Assembly: GCA_016282215.1 (NCBI GenBank)
Contig: JAEEKC010000101.1
Span: 1-15,608, forward strand
Length of the DNA: 15,608 nt
DNA from: Lachnospiraceae bacterium
GTDB lineage: Bacteria; Bacillota; Clostridia; Lachnospirales; Lachnospiraceae
Direction: 5' to 3'
This document shows, piece after piece, positions 8,051 through 14,489 of this stretch. The notes below the pieces were generated by a model. That model had not been told where the DNA came from. It saw only the letters and a program-made list of their open reading frames with translations, and did not search any database. Numbering within the stretch: position 1 is the first letter of the stretch; each line of letters begins with the position of its first letter. The position numbers and the translations under genes were made by a program.

Positions 8051-8090
8051 ACTCCGGCATTTGCTTATTGAAAGCAATGCCGGAGTATTT
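8051..8090 (+). terminator. Terminator hairpin after the surface-protein gene
   Basis: actccggcatt (8051-8061) pairs perfectly with aatgccggagt (8076-8086). gctt/aagc continues the stem past one bulged base to a 5-base loop. Only a short attt follows, so it is a stable hairpin with a weak T-tract; it starts 46 bases after the stop. Confidence 0.7.
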
Positions 8091-8101
8091 GCGCCAAAGC
8101 G

Positions 8102-8170
8102 CCACAAATCTCTTCGTTTATTTACCACAAATTTCTTCGCTAAAATACCACAAATCTCTTCGCTGGCCGT
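8102..8170. repeat. Three tandem 23-bp direct repeats (iteron-like) directly upstream of a promoter
   Basis: The core CCACAAATCTCTTCG occurs at 8102, 8125 (one C to T change) and 8148, exactly 23 bp apart. The 8-base tails between cores vary. The third core ends 7 bases before the -35 of the promoter at 8170. Spacing of about two helical turns and the position suggest binding sites for a regulator of that promoter. Confidence 0.8.
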
Positions 8171-8197
8171 TGCAAAACCCAGTAAAATGCGTATAAT
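8170..8197 (+). promoter_or_regulatory. Sigma-A promoter for the zinc-ribbon gene
   Basis: TTGCAA (8170-8175), a 16-base spacer and a perfect TATAAT (8192-8197). It gives a leader of about 160 bases to ATG 8363. The 23-bp repeats lie immediately upstream. This is the clearest promoter for the 8363 gene. Confidence 0.65.
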
Positions 8198-8285
8198 ATT
8201 GCATAGATTTCTTACCGGAACACCATTTGGTTATAAGCGTGAAGATGGCGTATATGTTATTCCTATTGGATGTTTGAAAAATTAG
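8187..8285 (+). other. Small relic-like ORF in the leader of the zinc-ribbon gene
   Basis: From an ATG at 8187 a 32-codon frame ends at 8285. The last part reads TPFGYKREDGVYVIPIGCLKN, which looks more protein-like than its surroundings. The ATG overlaps the promoter -10 region and has no ribosome binding site, so it would not be translated from the promoter at 8170. It may be the tail of a decayed gene. I do not recognise the family. Confidence 0.2.
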
Positions 8286-8362
8286 CCACAAACTATAATT
8301 CCAAAAATTTTAAATTTATACGGAGCCAAAAAATATTGAAAAATTCCGGGGAGGAAAAGACT

Positions 8363-9031
8363 ATGGAAACAAAGAAGTGTCCGAATTGTTTGGGAGAACT
8401 TCAAAAACAGAGAAATAAGTGGGTATGTCCGTATTGTAATTCTTCATTCGATGCGGAAGAGGAAACAAAGAAACAGGGGAGCGACTACTTTGACAGCGAT
8501 CTGTTCAGCGTTGATCTTGATTTCGAAAGTCTGATGTCCAAGAAGAATACGGTAGAGTGCCTCAAATCATGGAAATACTGTATGGATGAAATGGATTCCG
8601 CTGAAATGATAGAGGATTACCTGAGTAAAATAACGCAAAAAGACGACGGAACAGCGATGGCAAATGTCCGTAGTGAAAGGATTGATGCCTTAAGGGGACG
8701 CTTCGATCAATATCTTGAGTCGGGAGAACGGATCTATATTTTGGTGGATACGACTTTGTTCGGCAAGGGAAAAGAGTTTTATATCATCACGGACAGAGCC
8801 TGCAGGTTTTTTACAAAGAAAAAACAATGGTCGGTAAATTTTGATGACATCGTTTCCGTTACGATCAATGATTCCTTGAACCTGCCGTGTTTTTATCTGA
8901 ATAATGATTACGAAAAATCAGTCAGTTCAGCGGGGAACAGTTATCAGACAGCCGGTGCGATGTTCGCTCTCATCATCCGGCTTGCGTTTGAAAGAAATCC
9001 GGAAAGAGCAAGGATCAGGTTGGTAAAATAA
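8363..9031 (+). CDS. Zinc-ribbon protein with PH-like domain, function unknown
   Basis: A soluble protein of 222 residues. The N-terminus is a classic zinc ribbon, C6-P-N-C9 and C22-P-Y-C25. An acidic, variable linker follows. From about residue 110 the pattern GERIYILVDTTLFGKGKEFYIITDRACRFFTKKKQWSVNFDDIVSV resembles bacterial PH-like (YokE/bPH-type) domains, in which a short strand series ends in a DDI motif. The frame is open upstream to 8270, but GGGGAGG at 8348-8354 sits eight bases before ATG 8363 and the zinc ribbon begins there. It has its own promoter at 8170, and the 9097 gene follows after 65 bases. There is no signal peptide or membrane helix, so it is cytosolic or membrane-associated through the PH-like fold. 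Role unknown. Confidence 0.85.
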   Translation: METKKCPNCLGELQKQRNKWVCPYCNSSFDAEEETKKQGSDYFDSDLFSVDLDFESLMSKKNTVECLKSWKYCMDEMDSAEMIEDYLSKITQKDDGTAMANVRSERIDALRGRFDQYLESGERIYILVDTTLFGKGKEFYIITDRACRFFTKKKQWSVNFDDIVSVTINDSLNLPCFYLNNDYEKSVSSAGNSYQTAGAMFALIIRLAFERNPERARIRLVK

Positions 9032-9052
9032 AAAGTAAACCAACAGGTGGTG

Positions 9053-9088
9053 TAAAGACCGGAAAGAAAAATCGATAGATTCAGGAGG
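9053..9088 (+). promoter_or_regulatory. SigD (sigma-28)-like promoter candidate before the LURP-one gene
   Basis: TAAAG (TAAA at 9053-9056), 15 bases, then TCGATAG (9072-9078), close to the Bacillus SigD pattern TAAA-N14-16-CCGATAT. The AGGAGG ribosome binding site is at 9083-9088, 8 bases before ATG 9097. The start (ggTGTAAAGaCCGG) resembles the conserved leader elements at 5625, 12234 and 14944, but the later blocks are missing. Confidence 0.4.
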
Positions 9089-9096
9089 ATGAAATC

Positions 9097-10002
9097 ATGG
9101 GCTTTTTTGATATGTCGACCGGAGGGAATATGGGCTTTGCCAGTGTGAAGAACACGCAGCAGTTCACAGATCAGGATCTGTATGAGAAACTGTTGCCGGT
9201 GAAGGTGAGTTTTGGGGTACCTGTTATGGGTGATATCAACGGAACCCCTGCGGTGATGTATAAATTTGTAACAGGCGATTTTGATGTGTTTGTCAGGGTT
9301 CACGGCAAGAATGTCATCATGGGCAAGATCGGCGCAACCGGTGTCAGTAGTGCATATACGGCGGCAAATGCGGGAATGGATCTGTATTTGGGGCACAAAG
9401 ATGAAGGGACGTCTACGGCAGACAGGGCGGTGGATGAGCTTTTGGAAGTGATCAAGAAACTGGAAAACGGCGAAGTCGTTACCGAGTCTTCGGCATCGCA
9501 GCAGCCCAATACCTCAACGGGAGAAAAGATTTCTCTTTACATGAGGCAGAAAGCCATTTCCTTAAAGCCGAAATTTGATGTTTTCGACGCCAATGAAACA
9601 ACCGTATATCATGTGGAAGGCGATCTGACCAGGCTGAATTTTTCTATTCAAAAAGACGGACAGGAGGTTTTAAAACTGAAGAAAAAACTCATTGCCCTTT
9701 TGCCGGAGTACAGCATAGAGAAAGAGAAACATGAGATCGCAAAGATCAAAAAGAAATTTAAACTGACGAACCCGGAATTAACCGGAAAGGTAAATGGCGA
9801 GGACTTGCATATTGCCGGAGATCTGATGGGATATGATTATGATATCAAGGTGGGCTCTGTGGTCATCGGCCATGTGGATACAGACCGTACTATCTGGCAG
9901 GACTGCTATCGTATCACAATCCTGGATGAGAGCAGAGAGGATCTGGTCATCGCACTGGCCATCATCTGTGACAATGTGCAGGATCAGGAACACAGCGACT
10001 GA
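9097..10002 (+). CDS. LURP-one-related (Tubby C-terminal-like) protein with unknown N-terminal domain
   Basis: A soluble protein of 301 residues. The C-terminal half (about 147-295) reads as a LURP-one-related/LOR fold: MRQKAISLKPKFDVFDANETTVYHVEGD, then paired strands KLKKKLIALLPEYSIEKEKHEIAKIKKKF and GYDYDIKVGSVVIGHVD, the alternating beta pattern of the Tubby-like barrel. The N-terminal 130 residues (MGFFDMSTGGNMGFASVKN, then a compact alpha/beta stretch ending ELLEVIKKLENGE) are not recognised. A Ser/Thr/Gln linker joins them. The family includes membrane-lipid-associated proteins, but the bacterial members lack an agreed function. AGGAGG 8 bases upstream fixes the start. It may be co-transcribed with the zinc-ribbon gene, with an extra promoter between them, and it ends at a strong terminator. 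Confidence 0.85.
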   Translation: MGFFDMSTGGNMGFASVKNTQQFTDQDLYEKLLPVKVSFGVPVMGDINGTPAVMYKFVTGDFDVFVRVHGKNVIMGKIGATGVSSAYTAANAGMDLYLGHKDEGTSTADRAVDELLEVIKKLENGEVVTESSASQQPNTSTGEKISLYMRQKAISLKPKFDVFDANETTVYHVEGDLTRLNFSIQKDGQEVLKLKKKLIALLPEYSIEKEKHEIAKIKKKFKLTNPELTGKVNGEDLHIAGDLMGYDYDIKVGSVVIGHVDTDRTIWQDCYRITILDESREDLVIALAIICDNVQDQEHSD

Positions 10003-10029
10003 TCTGTTTACACGCCTGGGCTGTTCAGT

Positions 10030-10068
10030 GGAATAGACTACTTTCAGGTGGTCTATTCCTCTTTTTTT
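10030..10068 (+). terminator. Strong Rho-independent terminator after the LURP-one gene
   Basis: ggaatagactac (10030-10041) pairs with gtggtctattcc (10048-10059), 12 pairs with one T-G wobble, around a 6-base loop (tttcag). It is followed by tc and seven T residues. Confidence 0.92.
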
Positions 10069-10178
10069 GCATTCATGTCGCATGACAGCGTCCTTGTTCT
10101 TGTGTACATATCTTCTGTGATGACTTTCAGTTCTTCTGACAATTTTCGTATCTCCGGACTTATCCTGGATTTTGATTG
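10053..10178 (-). pseudogene. Possible C-terminal gene relic on the minus strand
   Basis: Between two in-frame stops (10181-10179 and 10055-10053) the minus strand reads 41 codons including ISPEIRKLSEELKVITEDMY and TRTRTLSCDMNAKKEE. This is an amphipathic helix-like tail that looks more like coding than random sequence. There is no start codon near the upstream end and no recognisable family. It may be a leftover of a lost gene or chance. Confidence 0.2.
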
Positions 10179-10207
10179 CTATGAACTGTATTTTGTTGCA
10201 TATGGTC

Positions 10208-10349
10208 ATTTGCACGCTATGTATTCGCGCTACGCCTGTATGACAGGCGAAGTGTTGTTTGCTGTTGTCATCATAATATCAAGATTTGATGATTTTTGGA
10301 GTTTTTTGCTCGAAAAAACTGTGCAAATCTGAAAAATTTTCGTGCAAAT
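10208..10349. promoter_or_regulatory. GTGCAAAT repeats and inverted repeat upstream of the GGDEF gene
   Basis: This lies in the 466-bp gap 10003-10468, the largest in the window. GTGCAAAT occurs at 10321-10328 and 10342-10349, 21 bp apart (two helical turns). An inverted copy (ATTTGCAC) is at 10208-10215. Just before the pair is an 8-bp inverted repeat, AGTTTTTT-GCTCG-AAAAAACT (10300-10320). The arrangement looks like operator sites. The rest of the gap is AT-rich, with no clear sigma-A promoter: TTGTAT at 10358 and TATATT at 10384 are 20 bases apart, too far. Confidence 0.4.
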
Positions 10350-10468
10350 TACATATTTTGTATACGAAAACATGGATTTATGATATATTGTAAAGATAGT
10401 TGATAGTATTGAGGGTGCCATAACAGAAAAGGATATAGAAAAATATCATTAAGAAAGGATCTGGAAAA

Positions 10469-11176
10469 ATGGCTGGTATTAAGGATTTGGCTTGCAGAGT
10501 TGGAAAACATGACTGGGTAAAGATTTCGGGCCCGGAAGAAGAGGAAGTCTGGGAATGTTCCAACTGTAAAAAAAGAAAGTACGGTTCGAGTGGAGGCAGG
10601 GGAAGTGCGGCAGAGCCGGCTTCAATCCCCGGTGTCAGCATCAGTGCTCCGGCTCCCGAAGCGGGCGGTGCACCGGCGGCAGAAGGACCTGCTTTGCAGG
10701 CAGGTACGGATGAGATGACCGGTTTTATGGACAGGGGCGGTGCTGTCGAAGCGATCAAGAGTTACCTGAAATCACATAAAAAAGACAATTACACACTTTG
10801 CATGTGTGACATCGATTCCTTCCGGAAACTGAATGAGGAGCAGGGCGTAAAGTGCGGTGATATCGTTATCAGAGAAGTTGCATCCATCCTGCAAACTGAG
10901 CTTGCCGGTTTGGGAACTCCCTGCAGATGGGGCGGTGATGAATTCCTGCTTTTGTTCCCGAAGAAAAATGGCGATGAAGTGTATAATAAAATGTTTTCTT
11001 TGAGAGAAAAGATCAAAGCCAGAGTTATCTTCTATGAAGGCGACGGCGTCAGCGTTACCATGACCTTTGGTCTGAACGAATACGATTTTTCCGGAGATAT
11101 CGACGGCTTTATCGCAGAAACGGAAGAAAAGTTAAATCTGGGTAAGCAGATGGGTGGCGATCAGGTCATCTTCTGA
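10469..11176 (+). CDS. Soluble diguanylate cyclase (GGDEF) with N-terminal zinc-finger-like motif
   Basis: A cytosolic protein of 235 residues that probably makes c-di-GMP from two GTP. Residues 1-36 contain C9, H14, C30 and C33, a zinc-finger-like set. A Gly/Ala/Pro linker (about 38-80) follows. The GGDEF domain starts at DEMTGFMDR (81-89) and has metal-binding D114 (CDIDSFRKLN) and an intact GGDEF at 155-159. It ends with VTMTFGLNEY and LNLGKQMGGDQVIF. The inhibitory I-site (RxxD five residues before GGDEF) is absent, so product feedback is unlikely. There is no PAS, GAF or membrane sensor; input would have to come through the zinc-finger part or expression level (inference). An AAAGG site precedes the ATG. 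The gene is monocistronic, ending at a hairpin 26 bases downstream. Confidence 0.92.
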   Translation: MAGIKDLACRVGKHDWVKISGPEEEEVWECSNCKKRKYGSSGGRGSAAEPASIPGVSISAPAPEAGGAPAAEGPALQAGTDEMTGFMDRGGAVEAIKSYLKSHKKDNYTLCMCDIDSFRKLNEEQGVKCGDIVIREVASILQTELAGLGTPCRWGGDEFLLLFPKKNGDEVYNKMFSLREKIKARVIFYEGDGVSVTMTFGLNEYDFSGDIDGFIAETEEKLNLGKQMGGDQVIF

Positions 11177-11202
11177 TCAATAAAAATGTATAGAAAAGTA
11201 TT

Positions 11203-11233
11203 TCAGCCCCGTTCGGACGACGGGGCTGATTTT
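11203..11233 (+). terminator. Rho-independent terminator after the GGDEF gene
   Basis: tcagccccgt (11203-11212) pairs perfectly with acggggctga (11220-11229) around a 7-base loop, followed by four T residues. Confidence 0.88.
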
Positions 11234-11300
11234 ATGCGGTATCCTGTTTAAGATCGGGCTTAAGATGGAGTCCGGGATCTGTGTTTCGCCCGCTTGCGTA

Positions 11301-11329
11301 TTGTCCCTGATCAGAATGTCTGGTAAAAT
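11301..11329 (+). promoter_or_regulatory. Sigma-A promoter for the GH114 gene
   Basis: TTGTCC (11301-11306), a 17-base spacer and TAAAAT (11324-11329). Transcription would begin near 11336, which excludes the upstream ATG at 11265 and supports ATG 11367. Confidence 0.6.
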
Positions 11330-11366
11330 AATTTCGGAGTTTCGGAAAAACCGGAGAAATAAATTC

Positions 11367-12230
11367 ATGATGAATTCAAAAATGACTTTCATGAAATCGT
11401 CCGTAATAAAAAGGCAATTCGTATTCTTTATACTGCTGATGGCAGTCTTTTTTGCTGCTTCAAAATCTGTCTGTGCGAAAGAGGGCGGTTTCAAATACGA
11501 ATACGGTGTTTTTCTCGGAGCAGATCCGAAGGATATCCCGCAGATGCAGGACTACCGCATTCTGGTGATCGATGCCCAGGGTTTTTCCAAAAAGCAGATC
11601 AAAAAACTGAAAAGTGCCGGACATGTGGTCTACAGTTATATCAATGTCGGATCGATCGAAAATTTCCGGCCCTATTTTGAAACGTATAAAGGGTATACGC
11701 TGTCAGTGTATGAACACTGGGAGGATGAATACTGGGTTGACGTTTCGCAGAAAGCCTGGCAGGAACACATCATAGGGATATCGGAAAAGCTTAGGAAAAA
11801 AGGCGTAGACGGACTTTTTGTCGATAATTACGATGTCTATTATCATTACCGCAGCGAGAAGATCTATAAGGGCCTGACAAAAATCCTGAAGGCCTTTAAG
11901 AAACAGGGATTCTATGTGTTCATTAACGGCGGCGACATCTATGTAAAGGAGTATATGCGGCGCAATAAAAAACTCGGCATCATAGACGGGATCAATCAGG
12001 AGACTGTTTTTTCAAAAGTGAACTGGGAGGATGGTTCCTTCGGGGAAAAAGACACATCCGAAAAGAACTATTTTCTGAAGTATGCAGCCAAAGTGAAAAA
12101 GCGCGGCGGCGATGTCTATCTGCTTGAGTATACGAAGGACAAGGCGCTTCGGAAAAAGATCAAAACCTACTGTAAAAAGAAGGGATACCGGTACTATATT
12201 TCCGGCAATCTGGACCTGAGGACGGAGTAG
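11367..12230 (+). CDS. Secreted GH114-type glycosidase (endo-alpha-1,4-polygalactosaminidase-like)
   Basis: A secreted TIM-barrel protein of 287 residues. The N-terminus has several Met and basic residues, a hydrophobic core (FVFFILLMAVFFAAS) and a likely cleavage after SVCA (about 37); SVC is not a lipobox. The body matches the GH114/TM1410 family: RILVIDAQGF (D69), VVYSYINVGSIENFRPYF, the strand-end WVDVSQKAWQEHI, and VDGLFVDNYDVY with D153 and D156 as likely catalytic or substrate-binding acids. The family cleaves galactosaminogalactan-like exopolysaccharides. ATG 11367 is chosen because a promoter lies at 11301-11329 and GGAG at 11353; the open frame reaches back to 11265. It follows the GGDEF gene but on its own transcript. 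Exact substrate cannot be told from sequence. Confidence 0.86.
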   Translation: MMNSKMTFMKSSVIKRQFVFFILLMAVFFAASKSVCAKEGGFKYEYGVFLGADPKDIPQMQDYRILVIDAQGFSKKQIKKLKSAGHVVYSYINVGSIENFRPYFETYKGYTLSVYEHWEDEYWVDVSQKAWQEHIIGISEKLRKKGVDGLFVDNYDVYYHYRSEKIYKGLTKILKAFKKQGFYVFINGGDIYVKEYMRRNKKLGIIDGINQETVFSKVNWEDGSFGEKDTSEKNYFLKYAAKVKKRGGDVYLLEYTKDKALRKKIKTYCKKKGYRYYISGNLDLRTE

Positions 12231-12233
12231 ATC

Positions 12234-12297
12234 ACAGTATAAAGTCCGATATGGAAATACGAAGCCGAAAAATAACTGATGAATTAAGAGGGATTCT
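12234..12297 (+). promoter_or_regulatory. Conserved leader element, copy 2 (before the double-zinc-ribbon gene)
   Basis: Begins 4 bases after the GH114 stop. Blocks: ACAGT-A-TAAAG (TAAA at 12240), CCGATATGGAAA, AAGCCGA (GCCGAAAA at 12264-12271), ACTGATG (from 12275), GAATT and AAGAGGG (12286-12292). It has three extra bases between GCCGA and ACTG compared with the other copies. CAGT (12235-12238) can pair with ACTG (12275-12278). TAAA-N15-ACGAAGC fits SigD spacing less well than copy 1. No terminator separates it from the GH114 gene. Confidence 0.6.
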
Positions 12298-13590
12298 ATG
12301 GGGTACAATTTATTTAAGATCGTTGAAGTTCCGGAAGTTTTCAATCGTAAACTGAATGAGTTCAGGGCGTCCCTGAGTGCGGCGATCAGCGAAGGAAAAG
12401 ACATTACCTTTGCGGATAACGATATCACCTATGCGCTGAAACTTCAGCATGACAGGCTTGCGGAAAAAGGGCTCAGGCTGGATTATGATGTCTATTCCCG
12501 CGGCGAAGACGGACGCAGCGGAAAATTCCACGCCGGCAGTAACTGGAAGGATGCGCATTATGAGAGCACCGTCTGTTTCAGTCCCTTTGGCGTAAAACGA
12601 AAAGTGAGCAGAGACGGTAAGATCTGTTTCAAAGATGATCACAAGTGCGTTCTTTACGAAACCATAACAGATGTGGTGACCGGCGCCCATCCGGATCAGG
12701 ATCCCTTTTGCTGCCCAAGCTGCGGTGCGCTTTCAACTGTTGCCGGCCTTCAAAACGGCTGTGAATACTGCGGGACCAGGTTTCAGATGGATGACCTGTT
12801 TCCGAAAGTAACTGGCTATTATTTCTTAGAAGAACCGGGCATGACAAAGGGAGAGTTTAAGTCCGGCTATATCAAGTTTTATATTGCCACGCTGATCGGC
12901 CTGTATCTTCTCGGCTGTATCTTAAATGGTGCCGTATTCCTGCCGCAGAATCTGGCAAAAAACATTCCGACGCTGATCGGTATGCTGATCGGACTTCCCT
13001 TAGCAAGCCTGATCATGGGCTATGTCCTGTATGCTTATTTTTTATTCATGAGACTGATCGTAAAGGCGATCGCTTCTGCAGGAAAAATGGGAACTGCAGG
13101 TTCGAGAAGCAGTTTTGAGACAAGAATGAAAAAAGTCAGTCCGGAGTTTTCCTATGAGTATTTTACGAGCAAGGCCATATCGCTGATCAAAACGGCTGTG
13201 TTTTCCGGGGATGAGAGGGACCTTTTGTTTTATGACGGAGGCGCACTTGATCCGAAAATGAAGGACATTATAGATTTGAATTACGGCGGCGCCCTGGGAT
13301 GCATGGGTTTTCAGGATGAGGGGAATTTTGTAACGGTTGTGACAAAGGCATACTTTGATGTGCTGTATGCGAATGAGAAAGGGATACAGGCCAAAAGCCA
13401 GGTGTTCAGAGCAACCTTTAAACGGCGCACCGACATTCCCGTGAATTTAAACTTTTCCATGACGAGGATCGAATGTCCTTCCTGCGGCGCAAGTTTTGAT
13501 GCAACGAAAAACAAAAACTGTCCCTACTGCGGAAATCAGTATGAGATCACCACGGATGACTGGGCGCTTACAGAACTGAAGTATAACTAA
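12298..13590 (+). CDS. Membrane protein with two zinc ribbons and a Tim44-like region, function unknown
   Basis: A protein of 430 residues of unknown function. The N-terminal 135 residues are soluble and not recognised. A first zinc ribbon has C139-P-S-C142 and C155-E-Y-C158. Two membrane helices follow (about 191-213 and 225-252). The segment about 283-375 (FSYEYFTSKAISLIKTAVFSGDERDLLFY to VLYANEKGIQAKSQVFRATFKRR) resembles Tim44-like domains seen in bacterial membrane proteins with zinc ribbons. A second zinc ribbon, C393-P-S-C396 and C408-P-Y-C411, is near the C-terminus. There is no signal peptide, so both ribbons probably face the cytosol. AAGAGGG gives the start. The MBL gene begins one base after its stop, so the two are co-translated. 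The Tim44 similarity is a pattern judgement. Confidence 0.85.
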   Translation: MGYNLFKIVEVPEVFNRKLNEFRASLSAAISEGKDITFADNDITYALKLQHDRLAEKGLRLDYDVYSRGEDGRSGKFHAGSNWKDAHYESTVCFSPFGVKRKVSRDGKICFKDDHKCVLYETITDVVTGAHPDQDPFCCPSCGALSTVAGLQNGCEYCGTRFQMDDLFPKVTGYYFLEEPGMTKGEFKSGYIKFYIATLIGLYLLGCILNGAVFLPQNLAKNIPTLIGMLIGLPLASLIMGYVLYAYFLFMRLIVKAIASAGKMGTAGSRSSFETRMKKVSPEFSYEYFTSKAISLIKTAVFSGDERDLLFYDGGALDPKMKDIIDLNYGGALGCMGFQDEGNFVTVVTKAYFDVLYANEKGIQAKSQVFRATFKRRTDIPVNLNFSMTRIECPSCGASFDATKNKNCPYCGNQYEITTDDWALTELKYN

Positions 13591-13591
13591 G

Positions 13592-14482
13592 ATGCGTATT
13601 CATGAACTGAAGTATTGCAGCACAAATACATATCTGATCGAGGGCGATACAGGGAAGCTCCTGTTTGATACCGGTTGGGCGGGGACTTTTCCGGCATTTT
13701 GTCATGCCATGGGCGAGATCAAAACCAGTGTGCAGGATATTGATGCTATTCTGATCTCACATTTTCATCCGGACCATATGGGCATCGCACAGCAGATCGC
13801 AGACCAGGGGGCAGTCCTGCTTGCCGCCGACGTTCAAAGGGATTATATCCATGCGTCGGATGCGGTATTTGCAAAGGAAAAAAACGCTGCGTTTCGCGCG
13901 GTCGAAGATGAGAAAGTCAGGTTCTTTTCCCCGGAGGAGAGCAGAGCGGTGCTGAAAGAATTCGGGATAGACGGACAGATCATCCCTACGCCCGGACACA
14001 GCGATGACAGTATTTCACTTCTGCTCGATGACGGAAGCCTGTTCGTGGGAGATTTAAACCCGCTCTATGAACTGGAGGTTCATCGCAGGACGCAGATCGG
14101 GGACAGCTGGGATAAACTGCTGGCGCTGAAACCGAAGGTCGTATATTATGGGCATGCGAAGAAAGCACTGCTGTCGCAGACCGGGCGGGAGAGCGGACAG
14201 GAGACCGGGCAGGAATCCGGGCGAGAGATCGGGCTGAAAACAGACCGGGAAACCGAGGAAAAAAACGGTCAGGAAACCCAGCCGGATACCCGCGATATTG
14301 ACTGTTATGCGCTGGTATCCGAGATCATGCGGCTGATCGACAAACGCTGTGATGCTAAGAAGATACAAAAGAAAACAGGCGCTGACAGCACATTCATACA
14401 GGATGTCATGAGAATGTATCTGACACACCGGAATGTCGGCGTGCAGGGGATTCTTGACAGGATAGAGATCAAAAACCGCTAA
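13592..14482 (+). CDS. MBL-fold metallo-hydrolase with repetitive insert and C-terminal helical domain
   Basis: A cytosolic metallo-beta-lactamase-fold hydrolase of 296 residues. Metal ligands are visible: H57, H59, D61 and H62 (SHFHPDH), H136 (TPGHSDD), D154 (FVGDL) and a final H188 (YYGHAKK). The set is complete for a two-metal site. Residues about 196-232 are a hydrophilic, repetitive insert (ESGQETGQESGRE) not found in the core fold. A helical tail (about 236-296) resembles the small C-terminal domain of many MBL hydrolases. The substrate cannot be told; thioesters, lactones, phosphodiesters and nucleotides are all used in this superfamily. It starts one base after the upstream stop without a clear ribosome binding site, so translation is probably coupled. 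It converges on the small minus-strand gene with 7 bases between. Confidence 0.92.
   Translation: MRIHELKYCSTNTYLIEGDTGKLLFDTGWAGTFPAFCHAMGEIKTSVQDIDAILISHFHPDHMGIAQQIADQGAVLLAADVQRDYIHASDAVFAKEKNAAFRAVEDEKVRFFSPEESRAVLKEFGIDGQIIPTPGHSDDSISLLLDDGSLFVGDLNPLYELEVHRRTQIGDSWDKLLALKPKVVYYGHAKKALLSQTGRESGQETGQESGREIGLKTDRETEEKNGQETQPDTRDIDCYALVSEIMRLIDKRCDAKKIQKKTGADSTFIQDVMRMYLTHRNVGVQGILDRIEIKNR
14177..14287 (+). repeat. Degenerate short tandem repeat in the MBL gene
   Basis: G-rich, purine-rich repeats of imperfect 12- to 24-base units (caggagaccgggcaggaatc type) encode a Gly/Glu/Gln/Arg-rich insert. Length variation between strains is likely. All units keep the frame. Confidence 0.6.
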
Positions 14483-14489
14483 GCTGCCC

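Noticed and set aside
8102..8170. Three regularly spaced repeats as a CRISPR array
   Set aside because: The conserved core is only 15 bp, the tails of 8 bp are far too short for spacers, and no cas gene is present. Iteron-like operator repeats fit better.
10048..10332. Plus-strand frame of 94 codons in the gap
   Set aside because: It starts inside the terminator hairpin, has no ribosome binding site and its product has no recognisable pattern.
11265..11366. Upstream extension of the GH114 gene to ATG 11265
   Set aside because: A sigma-A promoter lies at 11301-11329, and the signal peptide with a ribosome binding site begins at 11367.
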